Assembly (NCBI RefSeq): GCF_037975245.1
Contig: NC_092578.1
Span: 18,206,321-18,270,320 of the forward strand
Reading direction: 5' to 3'
DNA: 64,000 nt
Origin: Apostichopus japonicus
Taxonomy: Eukaryota; Echinodermata; Holothuroidea; Aspidochirotida; Stichopodidae
Both the position numbers and the translations under genes were made by a program. How positions within the stretch are numbered: position 1 is the first letter of the stretch; each line of letters begins with the position of its first letter. The notes under the pieces are model-generated. The model was given only the letters and a program-made list of their open reading frames with translations. It was not told where the DNA came from and ran no database searches. Shown here one piece after another: positions 40,101 to 52,265 of the stretch.

Positions 40101-42866
40101 AACTATTCAGAGCTCAGATTTCGGAAAAAATGTTCGGATTGCTGGAATTTTCTTTCTTATTTCAGTCTTTTTTCATAAGTAGGGTTTATCAGGGATGAGT
40201 TAGGGATATGTTTGAAACCTGGTGTATGTGCATAATACATATTAAAATACCATTCATTCGATGTAGATGTTAAAGAACTGATAACTATTAAAGTGTGTTG
40301 ATATGTCAAAGGGGCCTCCGAACAGCCACCCCCCCTCCCCCAAGGCACAAAGTAAGAAATATTAGTGTTCAGGGAACTGCTAAAATGAGTACTAGTGATA
40401 TTTTTGCCCATGCATATATATATTTTTGTACGATAATTCACCTTAAAAAAATAATGGCATGTGTCCGGATTTCCCATTGAAATCGATTATAATGTCGACT
40501 CCTCAATCCAATTCAACCAAAACAGTGTCCTTTTAACTCAATACCTACGGTAGTTGGATGGTTTGAAACATTTATAAGATGCCTATAATATGGTATACAT
40601 GTCATTCAAGGTCATAACAGCCAAATACTATCAAGCATCGAAAGACATGCATTCTGGGAAAAATGCCTTGGAACTTAAACTTCACTACGAAAGAGGCATA
40701 GGCAAGAAGTATGTATATGCCAATAGGTAACTCAGAAGAGAATAGTCTCGTTTTGTCCATCAATCGATTGTATTCATTGCTTTAGACCGTGAAAACTGTC
40801 AACATAGTGCCCGCCAGAAAGGCCTTTTAAAATGATGATATGGTTAAATGAACACGTCGCGTAAAAGTCTGTGCTTGTTTCCCCAACTGAGATGTTCCCT
40901 ATCGACTTTGTTAAGGATGGATTAGGTGACAAGACTCCTAAGGTAAAAAAGCCTTTCGTCAATCGATAAGATTGACAACGGAATGATGACGGACCATATA
41001 GTTTCCTTGTTTTAGTTTGGCAAAGGTATAGGGTATATAATACAGAAGTAAAATGGGGAACATATATAGGGTTGGTGCTATGGGTACGTGACTGAAATAA
41101 ACTTTTACCTAATCATTTACCTGAAGGAATCGACTTCAAGCTGCAGTATCAAACCTTTGACTTTTGTTTTTACTTTTAATTAAAGTCGTTCAAAAAGAGT
41201 CAATGTCCTTGAAATCAAGGTGATTATGTCAGCCTGGAACGTTGACTGCTAGCTCTTGCGTGAATTTAAAACTTATAAGAAACAGTTCATGCACCTGAAT
41301 GCGCATGTCAAGTTAATTCTCATGTCACGCAAAGATACCAGCGCGCAGAGAATATTGTTAATATTTTTTTCTCCCATTAAATATGATGGTACGCAGGGGA
41401 TTGTACGTTTCTTTAGAAATTATCTTTCATTTACAATGTCAATGTCCTTAGAACACATGCTACATGAGGTTATAGTCCACTCGCGTGCAAAACTTGATGT
41501 AGATGTTGTTGTGGTTACTAACTGAGAAGAACCAATTGCATCGGTTTGCTCCGTAAACAACTACATGGCAAAGCATCCATGTAAAAGACCGTTGTACTAG
41601 TTACTGTCGAGCGAATGAATGTTCTGAGAGGAAGAGTAAGGTTATCTTAGCTTATTAATAAAAATCACTTAGCTTCTTAACTATACATCACAGTATTGAT
41701 ATCAAGAACGCCTTGCAATGGTTACTGTTGAGGGAATGAATCTTGTGTGAAGCAGAGTACAGATATGTTATATTTATAAAAGGAAGAAACGTCTTAAATT
41801 TCAAGTTTTTGAGATAGTACTAACCAAATTTATGCTTCATAATGTCGTTAGTAATTCATAAACTTTCTCCATATGTGTGTGCACTACACCTTAAAATATA
41901 TACGTTACCAATCAACTACATATTACATAAGTTTAGTACTTTTTCCCACCTACCTTACTTCCGCTACATTTATATAGGTCTATGTCGCAGAACCCATCTC
42001 CACACGACTGTCACTGCCGATTAATATGATTCCTACAAGTTCCTATCAAGCTTCAACTTACATACCAAAGATGATTAATCAACGTCTTCATCAATACTAA
42101 ATTAATCATCATAACATTTATATATACTTGCATAATATCATGCCAATCAGTTAGCAACTTAAAGCTTCTTCAAGAATAGAGACATTTCTTAGTTATGAAT
42201 GTGACTTAGTCAATAGTCGAGATATCAGAGGCGACTGTAAGTAAAACAACATGGGTTTGTGCGATATGGAATTCTTCGACATTTCACCTGTAATCAGTGG
42301 TACTGCTACTTTTCCCTCTAGTATTGTTGACATCAAGCCCGATACAGCTGATTTTCGTACCGTTTAGCCCTATCATCTTTCGAAGCCTTATAATTTGTAT
42401 CAACACAAGAACACCAATAATCTCAAGCTGCATAAGTTCGCCTAATTATCGAGCTAAAACAGGCAACGGGCAAAAGTCCAGCAAACAGGATTTAGGTCCT
42501 ATCACCTCCCAATTTCACATCGTCATGATATAGCCTATAGGGTTAACGTGGACCGTCATTTACACGTCTGTGAAAACTTTCTGGGTTACTGAATTAACCT
42601 TGAAGTATCGCCTTGAAGTAAGTTAACTTAGATATAAGTGGAAATTGTATTGTATATTTGAGCGTTCATGCACTGTCGAATAAACACACGTTTAATCTCT
42701 TGCTATTTCACCCAATTCGGATCTCATGCTGTACTGATCTTTGTATTCAATGAATTTACTCATGAGAACATCTAAACACAACTTACTCGTTATTGTTATT
42801 CTTAGTGTTTACAGTATTGAAAGCCACCTGAATAATTGTATATAGCTCTTAGGCATACTGATGAAC

Positions 42867-42869
<3 letters not shown>
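37166..42869. other. No gene seen; AT-rich
   Basis: Nearly six kilobases without convincing exons. A 9-bp perfect hairpin (CCAGGGTTC/GAACCCTGG) lies at 38283-38302. A short C-run occurs near 40328-40340. Open stretches at 38194-38424, 40157-40477 and 41256-41525 have no recognisable domain or splice context. Confidence 0.5.
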
Positions 42870-42915
<46 letters not shown>

Positions 42916-43008
42916 TAGATATATATATATATATATATATAGATAGATATATATAGATATATATAGATATATATATATAGATATAGATATATATATATAT
43001 ATATATAA
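42870..43008. repeat. (AT)n/(ATAG)n microsatellite
   Basis: TA dinucleotides are interrupted at intervals by GATAGATA units. Minus-strand open frames through it are Y/I/S repeat artefacts. Confidence 0.94.
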
Positions 43009-44169
43009 ATACATAAATGTATAAAGCATCTTTGGAGTATCGTCTGATAGTTTTGCCAGACATATATCGAAAACGTTCACAAACGCAGTGACATAGGTTG
43101 AATTAAGTTTTCAAGAAACGTTTGATTGTATGCCACTTTGCAGGTCGTCAGCTAGAGGCTGTGATGCAACATCACGCTTTGTACTGGAAAGCGAACAAAA
43201 CAAATCAAGGAGATCTTATCTCAACTGCATATTAGGCCCCATTCAAAATGCGACATCACGAATATCATAAGAATCGAAACATTTTAGAACGCATTTTGGA
43301 TTTAAAGATCGATTTTTTATTTATTTATAGGAAACTGCTTTGGTCGGCTGCTTCAAATAATTTATACAAATATTCTTTCCCGCTCTCGTATCATATTTTT
43401 TTTATGAACAGTATCTTTCTTTTACAATCCAGTCCTTGATGGTATCCAAAGACATTTGGACTAGTTGCAGGAACTCTACAAGCTTGTATCAAATACGCGA
43501 CTTCGGAATTATGGGATGCTGTTTACTAATGTCATTGCCACGTTAATTAACTACATAATCAAGTCAGATCTTAAATTCTGAGTATTGTCTTGAGCTTCAC
43601 GAGTTTGTCAAAATACGGCATTCTGCTCGCAGGCAACTACTGAAACACTTATCCCAAAGGAGGAAGGTACATACAATTGACTTAAGAGGCAACAAAACGA
43701 TGAAGCATGGGAATTACCACAGACAATGCGGAGTCAAGTTAAAGTGTCATTTTAGGTGATTCTGACCCTTAGAACGATCTCGCAAAGCCTCATGAAAAAT
43801 GTTGCAAATTTGAAAAGCAAACATCCTGCGGTTACACACGGTTGACTTATATTGCTGGATCTTGTCATAGTTTTAGCTACTTTAATCGAATAGCATGTGT
43901 TAGTTAATGATTTCTGGCTTACCATTAAGCGAATTAGTTGTAATTTGTTGACAATTGATGAGGCACACGAAAGATGCATGAATTTGGTGTTATTGACCAA
44001 GTCATAATTTATGTATATGTCACCACAGCTGTGGTAAAACTGACGTACTACAAAATGTTGCACTGACAACGTTTTGTAAGTCAGAGAGAGAGAGAGAGAG
44101 GTGGAGAGAGAGCCTAAAAACTATTAGCAACTGATTATCTACTGTACAAATCCTGTGTATAAGTTATAG
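43009..44169. other. No gene seen; short (GA)n
   Basis: Contains a (GA)n run at about 44082-44119 just before the hammerhead-like pair. The minus-strand open stretch 43752-44069 has no recognisable domain. Confidence 0.5.
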
Positions 44170-44210
44170 GGCCTGACGTTTCGATCCTAGCAGGACCATC
44201 TTCAAATGCC
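44170..44210 (-). ncRNA. Hammerhead-ribozyme-like motif A
   Basis: On the minus strand: GGCAT, TTGAAGA, stem II GGTCC/GGATC closed by TGCTA, then GAAAC, GTC and AGGCC. This follows the hammerhead order of stem I strand, CUGANGA box, stem II, GAAA and the cleavage triplet GUC. Stem I pairs GGCAT with AGGCC with one mismatch. The first C of CUGANGA is changed to T, which would be expected to weaken catalysis. Helix III would be almost absent, as is described for hammerheads in Penelope-like elements. The motif faces a second copy at 44241-44276. Confidence 0.5.
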
Positions 44211-44240
44211 AAACGAATCGCTCACCAAAGCATCTTGCCC

Positions 44241-44276
44241 TTGAAGAAGATCGTGGTAGGATCGAAAAATCAGACC
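44241..44276 (+). ncRNA. Hammerhead-ribozyme-like motif B (inverted partner)
   Basis: On the plus strand: TTGAAGA, then AGATCGTGGTAGGATC forming a weak stem II, then GAAAAATC and AGACC. It mirrors motif A, so that together 44170-44276 form an inverted repeat with about 30 bases between the arms. The triplet region has decayed (GAAAAATC in place of GAAACGTC). It is probably inactive. Confidence 0.4.
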
Positions 44277-44682
44277 CTCTTACTTGGAATAGTTTTGTAA
44301 GTAATAAACATTAACAGACAAAACATACAGGGTAAAAAGGATCCCTTAATCCGCCATAGTGTAGTATTTACACATTTGAATGCATTTGTCAATATTAATT
44401 TGTACTTCACGCATTGCTGGCAAGTTACCTGATAGCCAAATCCCTCGCCATAGCAAACTCTTTTAACCATCATAAATCTAAGAACAACAAACTACTGTAC
44501 TACATGGAAACTGCAACGGGCAAACAAATATCTTTCAGCTAGACTGCTAATGGAATTCGGCCGCGGAGCCCAATAACATATGGCAGAGCTTATTAGCTCT
44601 TCAACTACGTTTTTGTATCTGTCGCGGTATCAACACATGTAGTCTATCAGTGTAACAGTTATAGTCAATAAGAGGTCATAGG
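44277..44682. other. No gene seen
   Basis: Spacer between the inverted hammerhead-like pair and the next microsatellite; nothing recognisable. Confidence 0.45.
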
Positions 44683-44729
<47 letters not shown>

Positions 44730-44762
44730 TGGTAGGATGGACGGACGGACGGATGGATAGAT
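44683..44762. repeat. (AT)n followed by (GGAC/GGAT)n
   Basis: A TA tract of about 45 bases (44683-44727) is followed by GATGGTAGGATGGACGGACG and GATGGATAGATA-type tetranucleotide units. Confidence 0.92.
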
Positions 44763-45189
44763 ATACCATATACAATTTAATACTATCCATCGTAGATCAA
44801 CTTTGATGTTCAAATTACCTCACCTCTCTGTATTCATCATTTAGTTCTAAATTCTTCTTAATTTAGGTCTTCAATTTGCATGTGTCCCTCTCGCTTGCCA
44901 TAATTGTCTTGTCATTATCTTCCGAGTAGTTGTAATTAGAAGTTGTTTCTACTGAAACGGAACGGTTTTTTATTTGTTTTTGACACCTTTAGAAGTAAAC
45001 GAGAGGTATAGCTTACGGCATCTCAGTTTACAATCTGTGCAGACTAACATTAACAAAAAAAAATTCATCACGTACCTTGTGCTTATCTTTTGAAGTTAAA
45101 GGTCTGGTTGAGTGACATTATTAATGTTCCTCACTATACTTTCCCTGCCTGTGAAGCATGTAAAGTGCAATATACCATATGAAGGATGT
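44763..45189. other. No gene seen
   Basis: Unique-looking AT-rich spacer up to the SINE tail fragment. Confidence 0.45.
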
Positions 45190-45281
45190 GATAATAATAA
45201 TAATAATCAGCAGTTTTGTTCGCGACGCTTAAGCGACGACAAACGTGGGAGAAACCCACAAGGGCTTATGTATTACAACTA
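45190..45281 (-). mobile_element. SINE 3' tail fragment
   Basis: Matches the tail of the SINE at 19398-19711: an (ATA)n run, ATCAGCAG, GACGCTTAAGCGAC, GTGGGAGAA, CCC.CAAGGGCTTATG and ATTACAACT in the same order and orientation. The tRNA head and body are missing, which suggests 5' truncation on insertion. The stem-forming pair changes from GCCCGC/AAGGGC to ACCCAC/AAGGGC between copies, while the central CGCTTAAGCG palindrome is kept. Confidence 0.75.
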
Positions 45282-45995
45282 CGTTGTAATGTTGTGCTTC
45301 TTGCCAACTTTGTGCAGTCAGGTTAACAATGACAATGGTAATTTTGGTCTTTGTGTGTTTGTCTAAGAAACTATATGGACTCGTCTCAGAAACTATCTAC
45401 AGATTGTTGAAATGTAATTCGCAGTTAAGGATTTACGTGTTGTGAAATCAAATTTAAAAAAGTATAACAATTTACTCGCGTCACCACTAAAGTCCTGCAT
45501 AATTCATTTTGCGGACAAAATAAAGGAAACGCCTTTTATATTTCTGTTCCTACCTGCGGTTGAATTTGTCTACCAGTTTAAAATCAAGTTCGCAAATGTA
45601 GGACTCGATGATACTTTTCTATAAAGTAACATACCTTCAGAGTTTCTAGTACACATATTTTCATGGTGAAGCTGAAACTAATCTTGTGAACTAAATTTTT
45701 TGTTTCATTTCCAATATTTTATAGAGATGACAGTTAGTGGACGGCGGTTTTGTTCCGTTTTTTTCATCAAATCGCGAGCGATCAAAGTTATTACCGAAGT
45801 TGGATTCCGGGATTGGATTCATAAAAATGCCGCGGCATGAGTTGTGTGCTTCTCCCTATACGAGGCACCTGTACTTATGTGAACTATATACCTGTACCGT
45901 TCATAAATTACAGAAACATATAAAAACACCTTGGTGCCATGAGAAACTTGAACCGATGAAAAATGGTTGTCAAAATAAGCACATGTCAAGAAGGG
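45282..45995. other. No gene seen
   Basis: AT-rich sequence. The open stretch starting at 45737 runs directly into the TTA repeat and encodes a tyrosine run, so I treat it as an artefact. Confidence 0.45.
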
Positions 45996-46053
<58 letters not shown>

Positions 46054-46068
46054 TTATTATTATTATTG
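45996..46068 (+). repeat. (TTA)n trinucleotide repeat
   Basis: About 24 TTA units with two interruptions. It is read as poly-Tyr on one strand and poly-Asn on the other, but neither flank looks coding. Confidence 0.93.
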
Positions 46069-48872
46069 TTAAAGTAACGACTCATTCCAGATAAAAACGA
46101 ACCTTTTTTTTTTTGCAGTGGAACAATTTGTAGAAGCATTGTATTGTGTAAATTTAAAAGGACAAAACTAAATTCTGAATAAAAAAAAAAAGCACAGATC
46201 TTTCTCGGTTTCTTTTGTTCCGAGTACTCTTTATAGCACATCCACCACGAAATAATATAATAACGTCACGGTTGTATTTGAATGCAATTTGTGCTATATA
46301 GAAAATTGATGTACCTCATAAAGTTACCATGCTTGCGATTAACATTCAAGAGCAAAAATAAAACCCACTTAATTAAGGTATGCTAATCTTGGTTTTTATG
46401 ACAACTTTTAATATGATTTACGCGATGGTTTTCGGTTTTTTTTAAAAGCACGAAGACCTTTAATGTGATATTGATCATTTGCTGATACAGTTGTTTTCTT
46501 GAAGACAATTTCTATGTTCGCAGACGGCCTCACCTGCTTAAAAACTGAAGAGCTACCGAGGCGCTCAGATTTCATTACTTTTCGTGTCCAGAAACCTTTC
46601 ATCTTTAAATTAAACCTCTTAAAACAAGACAAAATAGCAATTTTCTTCTTTGAGAATGTGAGAAGTATATAAATGATGCCCCAGTTTTCTGTGAAGAACG
46701 TTCATTCAACCTATCACCGCTATAAAATTTATTCGAGGCACTAAAGTGGGGGGAAAACCTAACAAACAATTCCTAAAATAAGGAATTTATACAACTGAGA
46801 CTGTTCTTAACTCTCTTTTTTTTCTTCTTTTCTTTTTCTAGTTGAATAGATTTGATTTTAATGATTCTTATTAACTCGTGACAGAAAAGGGCGGATATCT
46901 TCAGATTGTTCACCCTCCTCTCAATACCTTGACGTGAGTATTTTGACCTTATGATGAATCAATATTGAAGGGAGTGAAAGTTTGTTTTTAATTATAAGAT
47001 CAAAAATCTGTTCATTGAAGTGATAATGAGAGAGGAGAGTAGGAAATACTACCGACGAGCCATTCTACATTCATTCATTCACTCTCTTTACCATGTGTTT
47101 GTTATCACTCATATATTCGAAGTCAGTTTTAGATTCACTCTACCAAGCGACCGACTATACATCATTCATACGTAGTACAGTCTACACTTTAGACTTACTT
47201 TATATACTGCCATAGTTTGACGTATCATAATTAAAAACGGTCGACTGACCTTCGTCTTTGTTGAGAACTCACTCTTTCGATAAAACTAGACAAAACAGGT
47301 TCGAACCCAGTTTAATCAAAACTTTGTCTTCGACGTGTGAAACCAAACACAAACACGAGCCAGCGGTGAACTCCAGTTGCATATTTCTTTTGGCTTTGCA
47401 CCGCCTTGCCAGTTGAAAGAATGCAAATTTACCTCCCCGTGTAATCACGGATCAATTTTGATTGGATGGGGAACGTCTTCAGTGAAATTTATACACAGTT
47501 AGAGACGCAACCGCCTGTCGCTTGGTAGAGCATAGACTAGCGAACGATAGCTAGTAGTACTTACAATGGTAGACTTCATATCTGAGTTGATTTTTATCGA
47601 CTTGATATTTTTCGTTATTGGAACCAACAAATTATAACTTTACGGAGCATGCCTGAAATTTTCTTATCTTTTTGTTTTAAGGGAATTTTAAAAACAACTC
47701 ATGGGAACGTTCCATCACGACCAACGATATCGGACTCTTATCAAATAACTGTTACATAGATCTATTGAGTTAGGGACAACCTATCTACATGAGCAGAATC
47801 CTTTCACCGGACCTCTGCAGCTGAAATCAAAGTCGAATTCAGGAGTGGTGGATGTCAAAACGGGTGAGTTTTCTTCACAAGACAAAAGTTTGTATAGTTT
47901 CAGGGCTACTGTGTCTGTACATGGGGTTACTGTTAACACGTAATTTCTTTTGTTTTGTACAGTCTGTTGAATTTGACACACAAAGGTAAATTTTCTTAAT
48001 ATGTTAAGTTGCCGGTACATACCACTAGTCCGTAGTAAGCAAAATGACACTGACAGGTTACATGGTATGTTATAACAAAAGTAGTTACTACCAGTATAGG
48101 GTAGAAATGCGAAACAAATATGTTTGGATTTTTATATTAACAGCTAAATAAGAGAATTTTATTGAAACGCGTTGCTTTCAGGAGAGTTAATTACGACAAC
48201 AAATTTTGATTGAGGGTAACATCAGAAAATAGTTTGGTAAATGGTTTGGTAAATAGGAACAGGAACAAAGGGCATGTTGTTTTCAACGTTACTTCTTAAT
48301 CTCAAGTATTGCGGCTTTTTAAAGCTCATGCTAGATGACAGTGATATATCAATTGCATTTGATAGATCATATTAGATAAAATCCTTGGTAATTGCATTCG
48401 TAAACGAAAAGAAAAAACGAAACATCGAGAAGAAGGGCCGATGTGTGTTATCCAAATTTTGCTGCAGGTTAACTAACTGTCCATATAATTTATACAAAAT
48501 AGATATCTAGATGTAAGAAATATAGAGAATAACCTTTCGCTGCTTCGCTTATGACATATGGACATAACGCGACGTGTTTTGTAGTTGTTTTGTGTGTATG
48601 TGTGTGCGAGAATAGAATAATAATGATGGTAATTTCTGTAACGATGAGGCACTATGATACAACACTTTACAATGGTTGGGATTTCAATCGATAATTTCAA
48701 TTATGTCTAAAGGTACTACCGACAATACTTCATAGATATGCAAATGATATGTTACAGGTCCTCTTAGAATTGATGAATTCAGGGTTAACCTTCTTATACT
48801 ATGTCACTCTTGTCATCCTCGATTCCCCCAAATATAACCTTACAAATGCACCAGAATATCAATGTTAACTAT
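46069..48872. other. No firm gene; one weak exon candidate
   Basis: Mostly AT-rich non-coding sequence. A somewhat more GC-balanced segment at 47310-47560 includes an octamer-like ATGCAAAT near 47421 and a reversed CCAAT (GATTGG) near 47460. Near 47745-47863 one plus-strand frame stays open up to a good donor (GTGAGT at 47864). The opposite strand is also open at 47781-48050, so neither is called. Confidence 0.4.

Positions 48873-48956
<84 letters not shown>
48873..48956. repeat. (AT)n microsatellite
   Basis: TA dinucleotides of about 84 bases with one GTA interruption. Confidence 0.95.
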
Positions 48957-48958
<2 letters not shown>

Positions 48959-49317
48959 TGTTTTGTTTTTTTCTTTTTAATGTTTAGCCCATTAATTCAA
49001 AGAGGAAAATAATAATTCTACAAAAAACGTTGTATATTTGTATGAAATTCTATATACAGAACAGACTGACAGGAAGCAAATGTATCAGCTTTCAGGGATA
49101 GAGCAACAAGATATTATAATACCAAACAATATTTTGGAGAGAAATTGCTATTATTACATGACCCACCACCTACACTGTGATCCCCTCCAGGGAAGAATCA
49201 AGATTCTTTAACCAGCCAACAAGGTATTGCGCTTGGGATTTGTTAAACAAACAGTGTGGTATATTTATCTTTGTCCATATAAGGAGTCACATTGTCTGCC
49301 ACTAGTCAATATTCCTT
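48957..49317. other. No gene seen
   Basis: Spacer of unique-looking sequence between two AT repeats. Confidence 0.45.
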
Positions 49318-49505
49318 CATAATATATTTGATAATATATTTTGGATATTATATTTTTGATAATATATTTGTAAAACATATTTTTAGAATATATATTTTAA
49401 ATATATATTTTAAAATATATATTTTTAAATATATATTTTAAAATTTATATTTTAAAATTTATATTTTAAAATTTATATTTTAAAATATATATTTTATAAT
49501 TTATT
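49318..49505. repeat. AATATATATTTTAAA array
   Basis: Units of 13-15 bases such as AATATATATTTTAA and AATTTATATTTTAA are repeated about 12 times. Each unit is itself nearly palindromic, so either strand could fold on itself. The DNA is almost free of G and C. Confidence 0.85.
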
Positions 49506-51914
49506 TAAGGACTATTTAATTAATCACTTACTTTCACATTAATAAATTGTCAATTGTAAACTGTCAGGGATGATTGGCATTTTCGTTTTTGTTTACTGCA
49601 AATAAAACCGTACTTAACGTGAAGAAAAACCCGCTAGTTTTCTTATTATATTCTGACATAATGCAGGACAACATGATCGTTCACAGTACACTGAGATAAG
49701 TGTTCCTACTTGTACATGTTTCAGGAATTACAAGTATCGTCTGCTACTTGGCCGTTACCTCGTTGCGTAAATTTTCCTAATTTAATACAAGTCTGGGATA
49801 CGTTTTCACGATTACACACTTGAGACGTACATCAAGCTGATTTCTTAAATGTCGTGACTTTATTTTAGGGATGATCCGGTTGTAATGCTGAGAAAATAAG
49901 GGTGCGATTGTCATCTAAGGGCTTCTTATTAAAGACATTAAATATCTCTGACAATCGATCGGTGAAAGTCGATACAGCAGTTAAAACCGTGGAACTACTT
50001 TAGCCGCCTGCATTGCCGCAAAACTTTCTTTCTAATTGTCTAAAATCTGCCATTTTGAATTTGTAATGCAGCGACTGGAATCATAGCTATTAGGTACAGC
50101 CTATGGCATTGAACCTGATGCACGTTTAGATATATGCAGGTCATTCGCACTACATTCCAATTCCTTTAATGCAACTTTCTCCAGACCGGCGATCTTTGAT
50201 CGCGAAGCTCGAAGTGATATTAATGAACTCCATTAGCTGGCGTGCAGCACTTTTGATGTACCACGGTAAAGTTGTCTACTTGGTCTTTGAGTTAGAATCA
50301 CGTTATCTTAACTGACGTTTTGTCTTCTTTATATAAGAGGTGGTTATATACGTTGAAAGAAACAGATTGTAGGAGATAGCGAATATGTAGTGGTCTACAT
50401 ATGTTCGGTTTGATACGCAGATATACAAGGAGAGTGTAGCCAAGGGTGTAGCAAGAATATAGGGGGACCATGAGACCCCCGGAGGAAAATAGTTGATCAA
50501 CCAAAAATACTTCTCCGAACAATAAGTGCTCCCTCCTGTTTGCATTAATAGTTCATCCTCTGTTGCCTTCAAGAGAAACGATCCAATAGAGGATCGAAAC
50601 GAAGTAAAATAATCTCCTTGTGAAATTGGAATGTTGGTTCAAAATTGGAAGATGTTGACAAGTTGCGGGTAGGAAGCAAATTAGTGCAGATTCATCCAAC
50701 TCGGGAGTATAAATGAATTTCTCTTTTAGTCTATCAGACCCTGCCTCAAACTGTGGGTGGTTCTTATATATTAAATTCATATCAAGAAAAGTAGAGTTAA
50801 AGTAGCATAATTTGAAATCTTATAGAATTACGTAACTGATACATTATGATCTTAAGGCTACTCTATTTTTGTAACGTCATTATAAAGCATAATTATTCAC
50901 TGAATGGTTTGCTTGCCATACGAAGTTTTTTGGTACAGTTGTAATGTGTCAGAAGTGAAATATATTATTTAATCAACTTCTAGTTTTGCGGCCAATGTAT
51001 TTCTACTGGGGCCTTAGTGATTCGGATGTGACATGAGAATTCATCGTTCAAAGAAACACGACCTGTGTTTTCCTAATGACACAGTTGCGTGTCCGTGCGT
51101 GTGTGCGTGTGTACCCCGTAAACTATAGAGTAACATGAAACTTTAGTTTGCTATTTGGATTATAACTGTCTTCAGTTGAACACTCGCAATATGCGGTAAT
51201 GACTAGCGCATTCTTACGAATATAAATGTTGACATTGATAAGGCATAACCCAGTGGACATACCTTGCAACATTTGGTTTTTATCTGCTGGAGATTGAAAT
51301 CGGACATCATTCTCGATCCAAACGCTTAAACAAAACCAGCATGTCAATTAAATTGAAGCTTCATCGTAGACATTAAGAACCTGAAGCAACTTCACTAGGT
51401 CAATGAAATTGTACTTGGTGTGAAAATCAAAACGTTAATTCCAATATGACGTCAAATAATATATCCATGACGTCCTGTTCTGACTCTACACCATAATTCT
51501 TATTAGAAAGAAGAGAGAAAAGTGATTTAATTAAAACCCAAAACCTTGTGTTTTTATTGAAAAGTTATAGAAGGTCTGACGTTTTATCTTCAAGGGAGAA
51601 CTGAAAGTTCAGGAATTCTCTGCCAATTTGCAAAAGATCTTGCAGAAAAAGAAAAACGTCACGCCCATCTAACGTTTATAATAATTCCTTACCTACCTTT
51701 ATCTATTCATTCATTTTGCAGTATATAGTTACTCTGTTTGTTGAAAATGTGACAATTTTACCTCAGAGAAATCCTGCATGCCACGATAGAACAAAATTAA
51801 GACAATGACATGACATTAACAGTCGAAAATACGAAACAGATATTCTTTCTTCATCTTTTATTTATTTATTTTTTAATAACTGTAACGGCAGGTTCAAGTC
51901 CATATTCTGTATGG
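49506..51914. other. No gene seen; relic hammerhead-like scrap
   Basis: AT-rich sequence with no supported gene. Near 51563-51594 the phrase AAGTTATAGAAGGTCTGACG followed by TTTTATCTTCAAG matches the flank and both ends of motif A at 44.2 kb, but its stem II is deleted. Paired minus-strand open stretches at 50298-50780 show no domain. Confidence 0.45.
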
Positions 51915-52257
51915 CAGAGTTTCCCTCACTGCCCCCCCCCCACCCCACGAACCCCCTGTGGATGTCAGAGTTGTCCACGAACTCCCAACTTTTCGAGACA
52001 CGTTCTGAGTCATTATTATACTATAATACGCATAACAGTGTTTCGTAAAAGATCAAGTTTATAGTGTAATATTGTAGAGTTTGTCGATAGGTACCGGTAC
52101 GACTTTTGTACATTACTAAATTATATGACATATCAGATTTTAGTTTGTACAAAAAGTACTCTAGTTCTGACTTTCAGAAACGTCTCACGACCCCCCCCCC
52201 CCTGGGATGGGCTCACGCACCCCCTGAGGGTTCATGCACCCAGTTAGGGAACCCTTG
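51915..52257. mobile_element. hAT-type MITE with 8-bp target duplication
   Basis: The left end CAGAGTTTCCCTCACTG and the inverted right end CAAGGGTTCCCTAACTG match at 13 of 17 positions. They are followed by C-runs and ACGCACCCCCTGAGGGTT-type sequence commonly seen at hAT ends. CTGTATGG lies immediately outside both ends (51907-51914 and 52258-52265), an exact 8-bp target duplication, as hAT transposases make. The 343-base element has no transposase coding capacity, so it would depend on a partner element elsewhere. Short open frames that overlap it are not genes. Confidence 0.85.
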
Positions 52258-52265
52258 CTGTATGG

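Noticed and set aside
45737-46241. Open frames with poly-Tyr / poly-Asn runs
   Set aside because: They arise from the TTA trinucleotide repeat at 45996-46068; flanking parts show no recognisable domain.
47500-47560. tRNA-like phrase CTTGGTAGAGCATAGACTAG
   Set aside because: It resembles a D-arm but has no matching B box or acceptor stem at the right distance.
50579-50612. Possible extra hammerhead-like motif (GATCC/GGATCGAAAC)
   Set aside because: Stem II and GAAAC are present but no CUGANGA-like box and no stem I pairing could be found.
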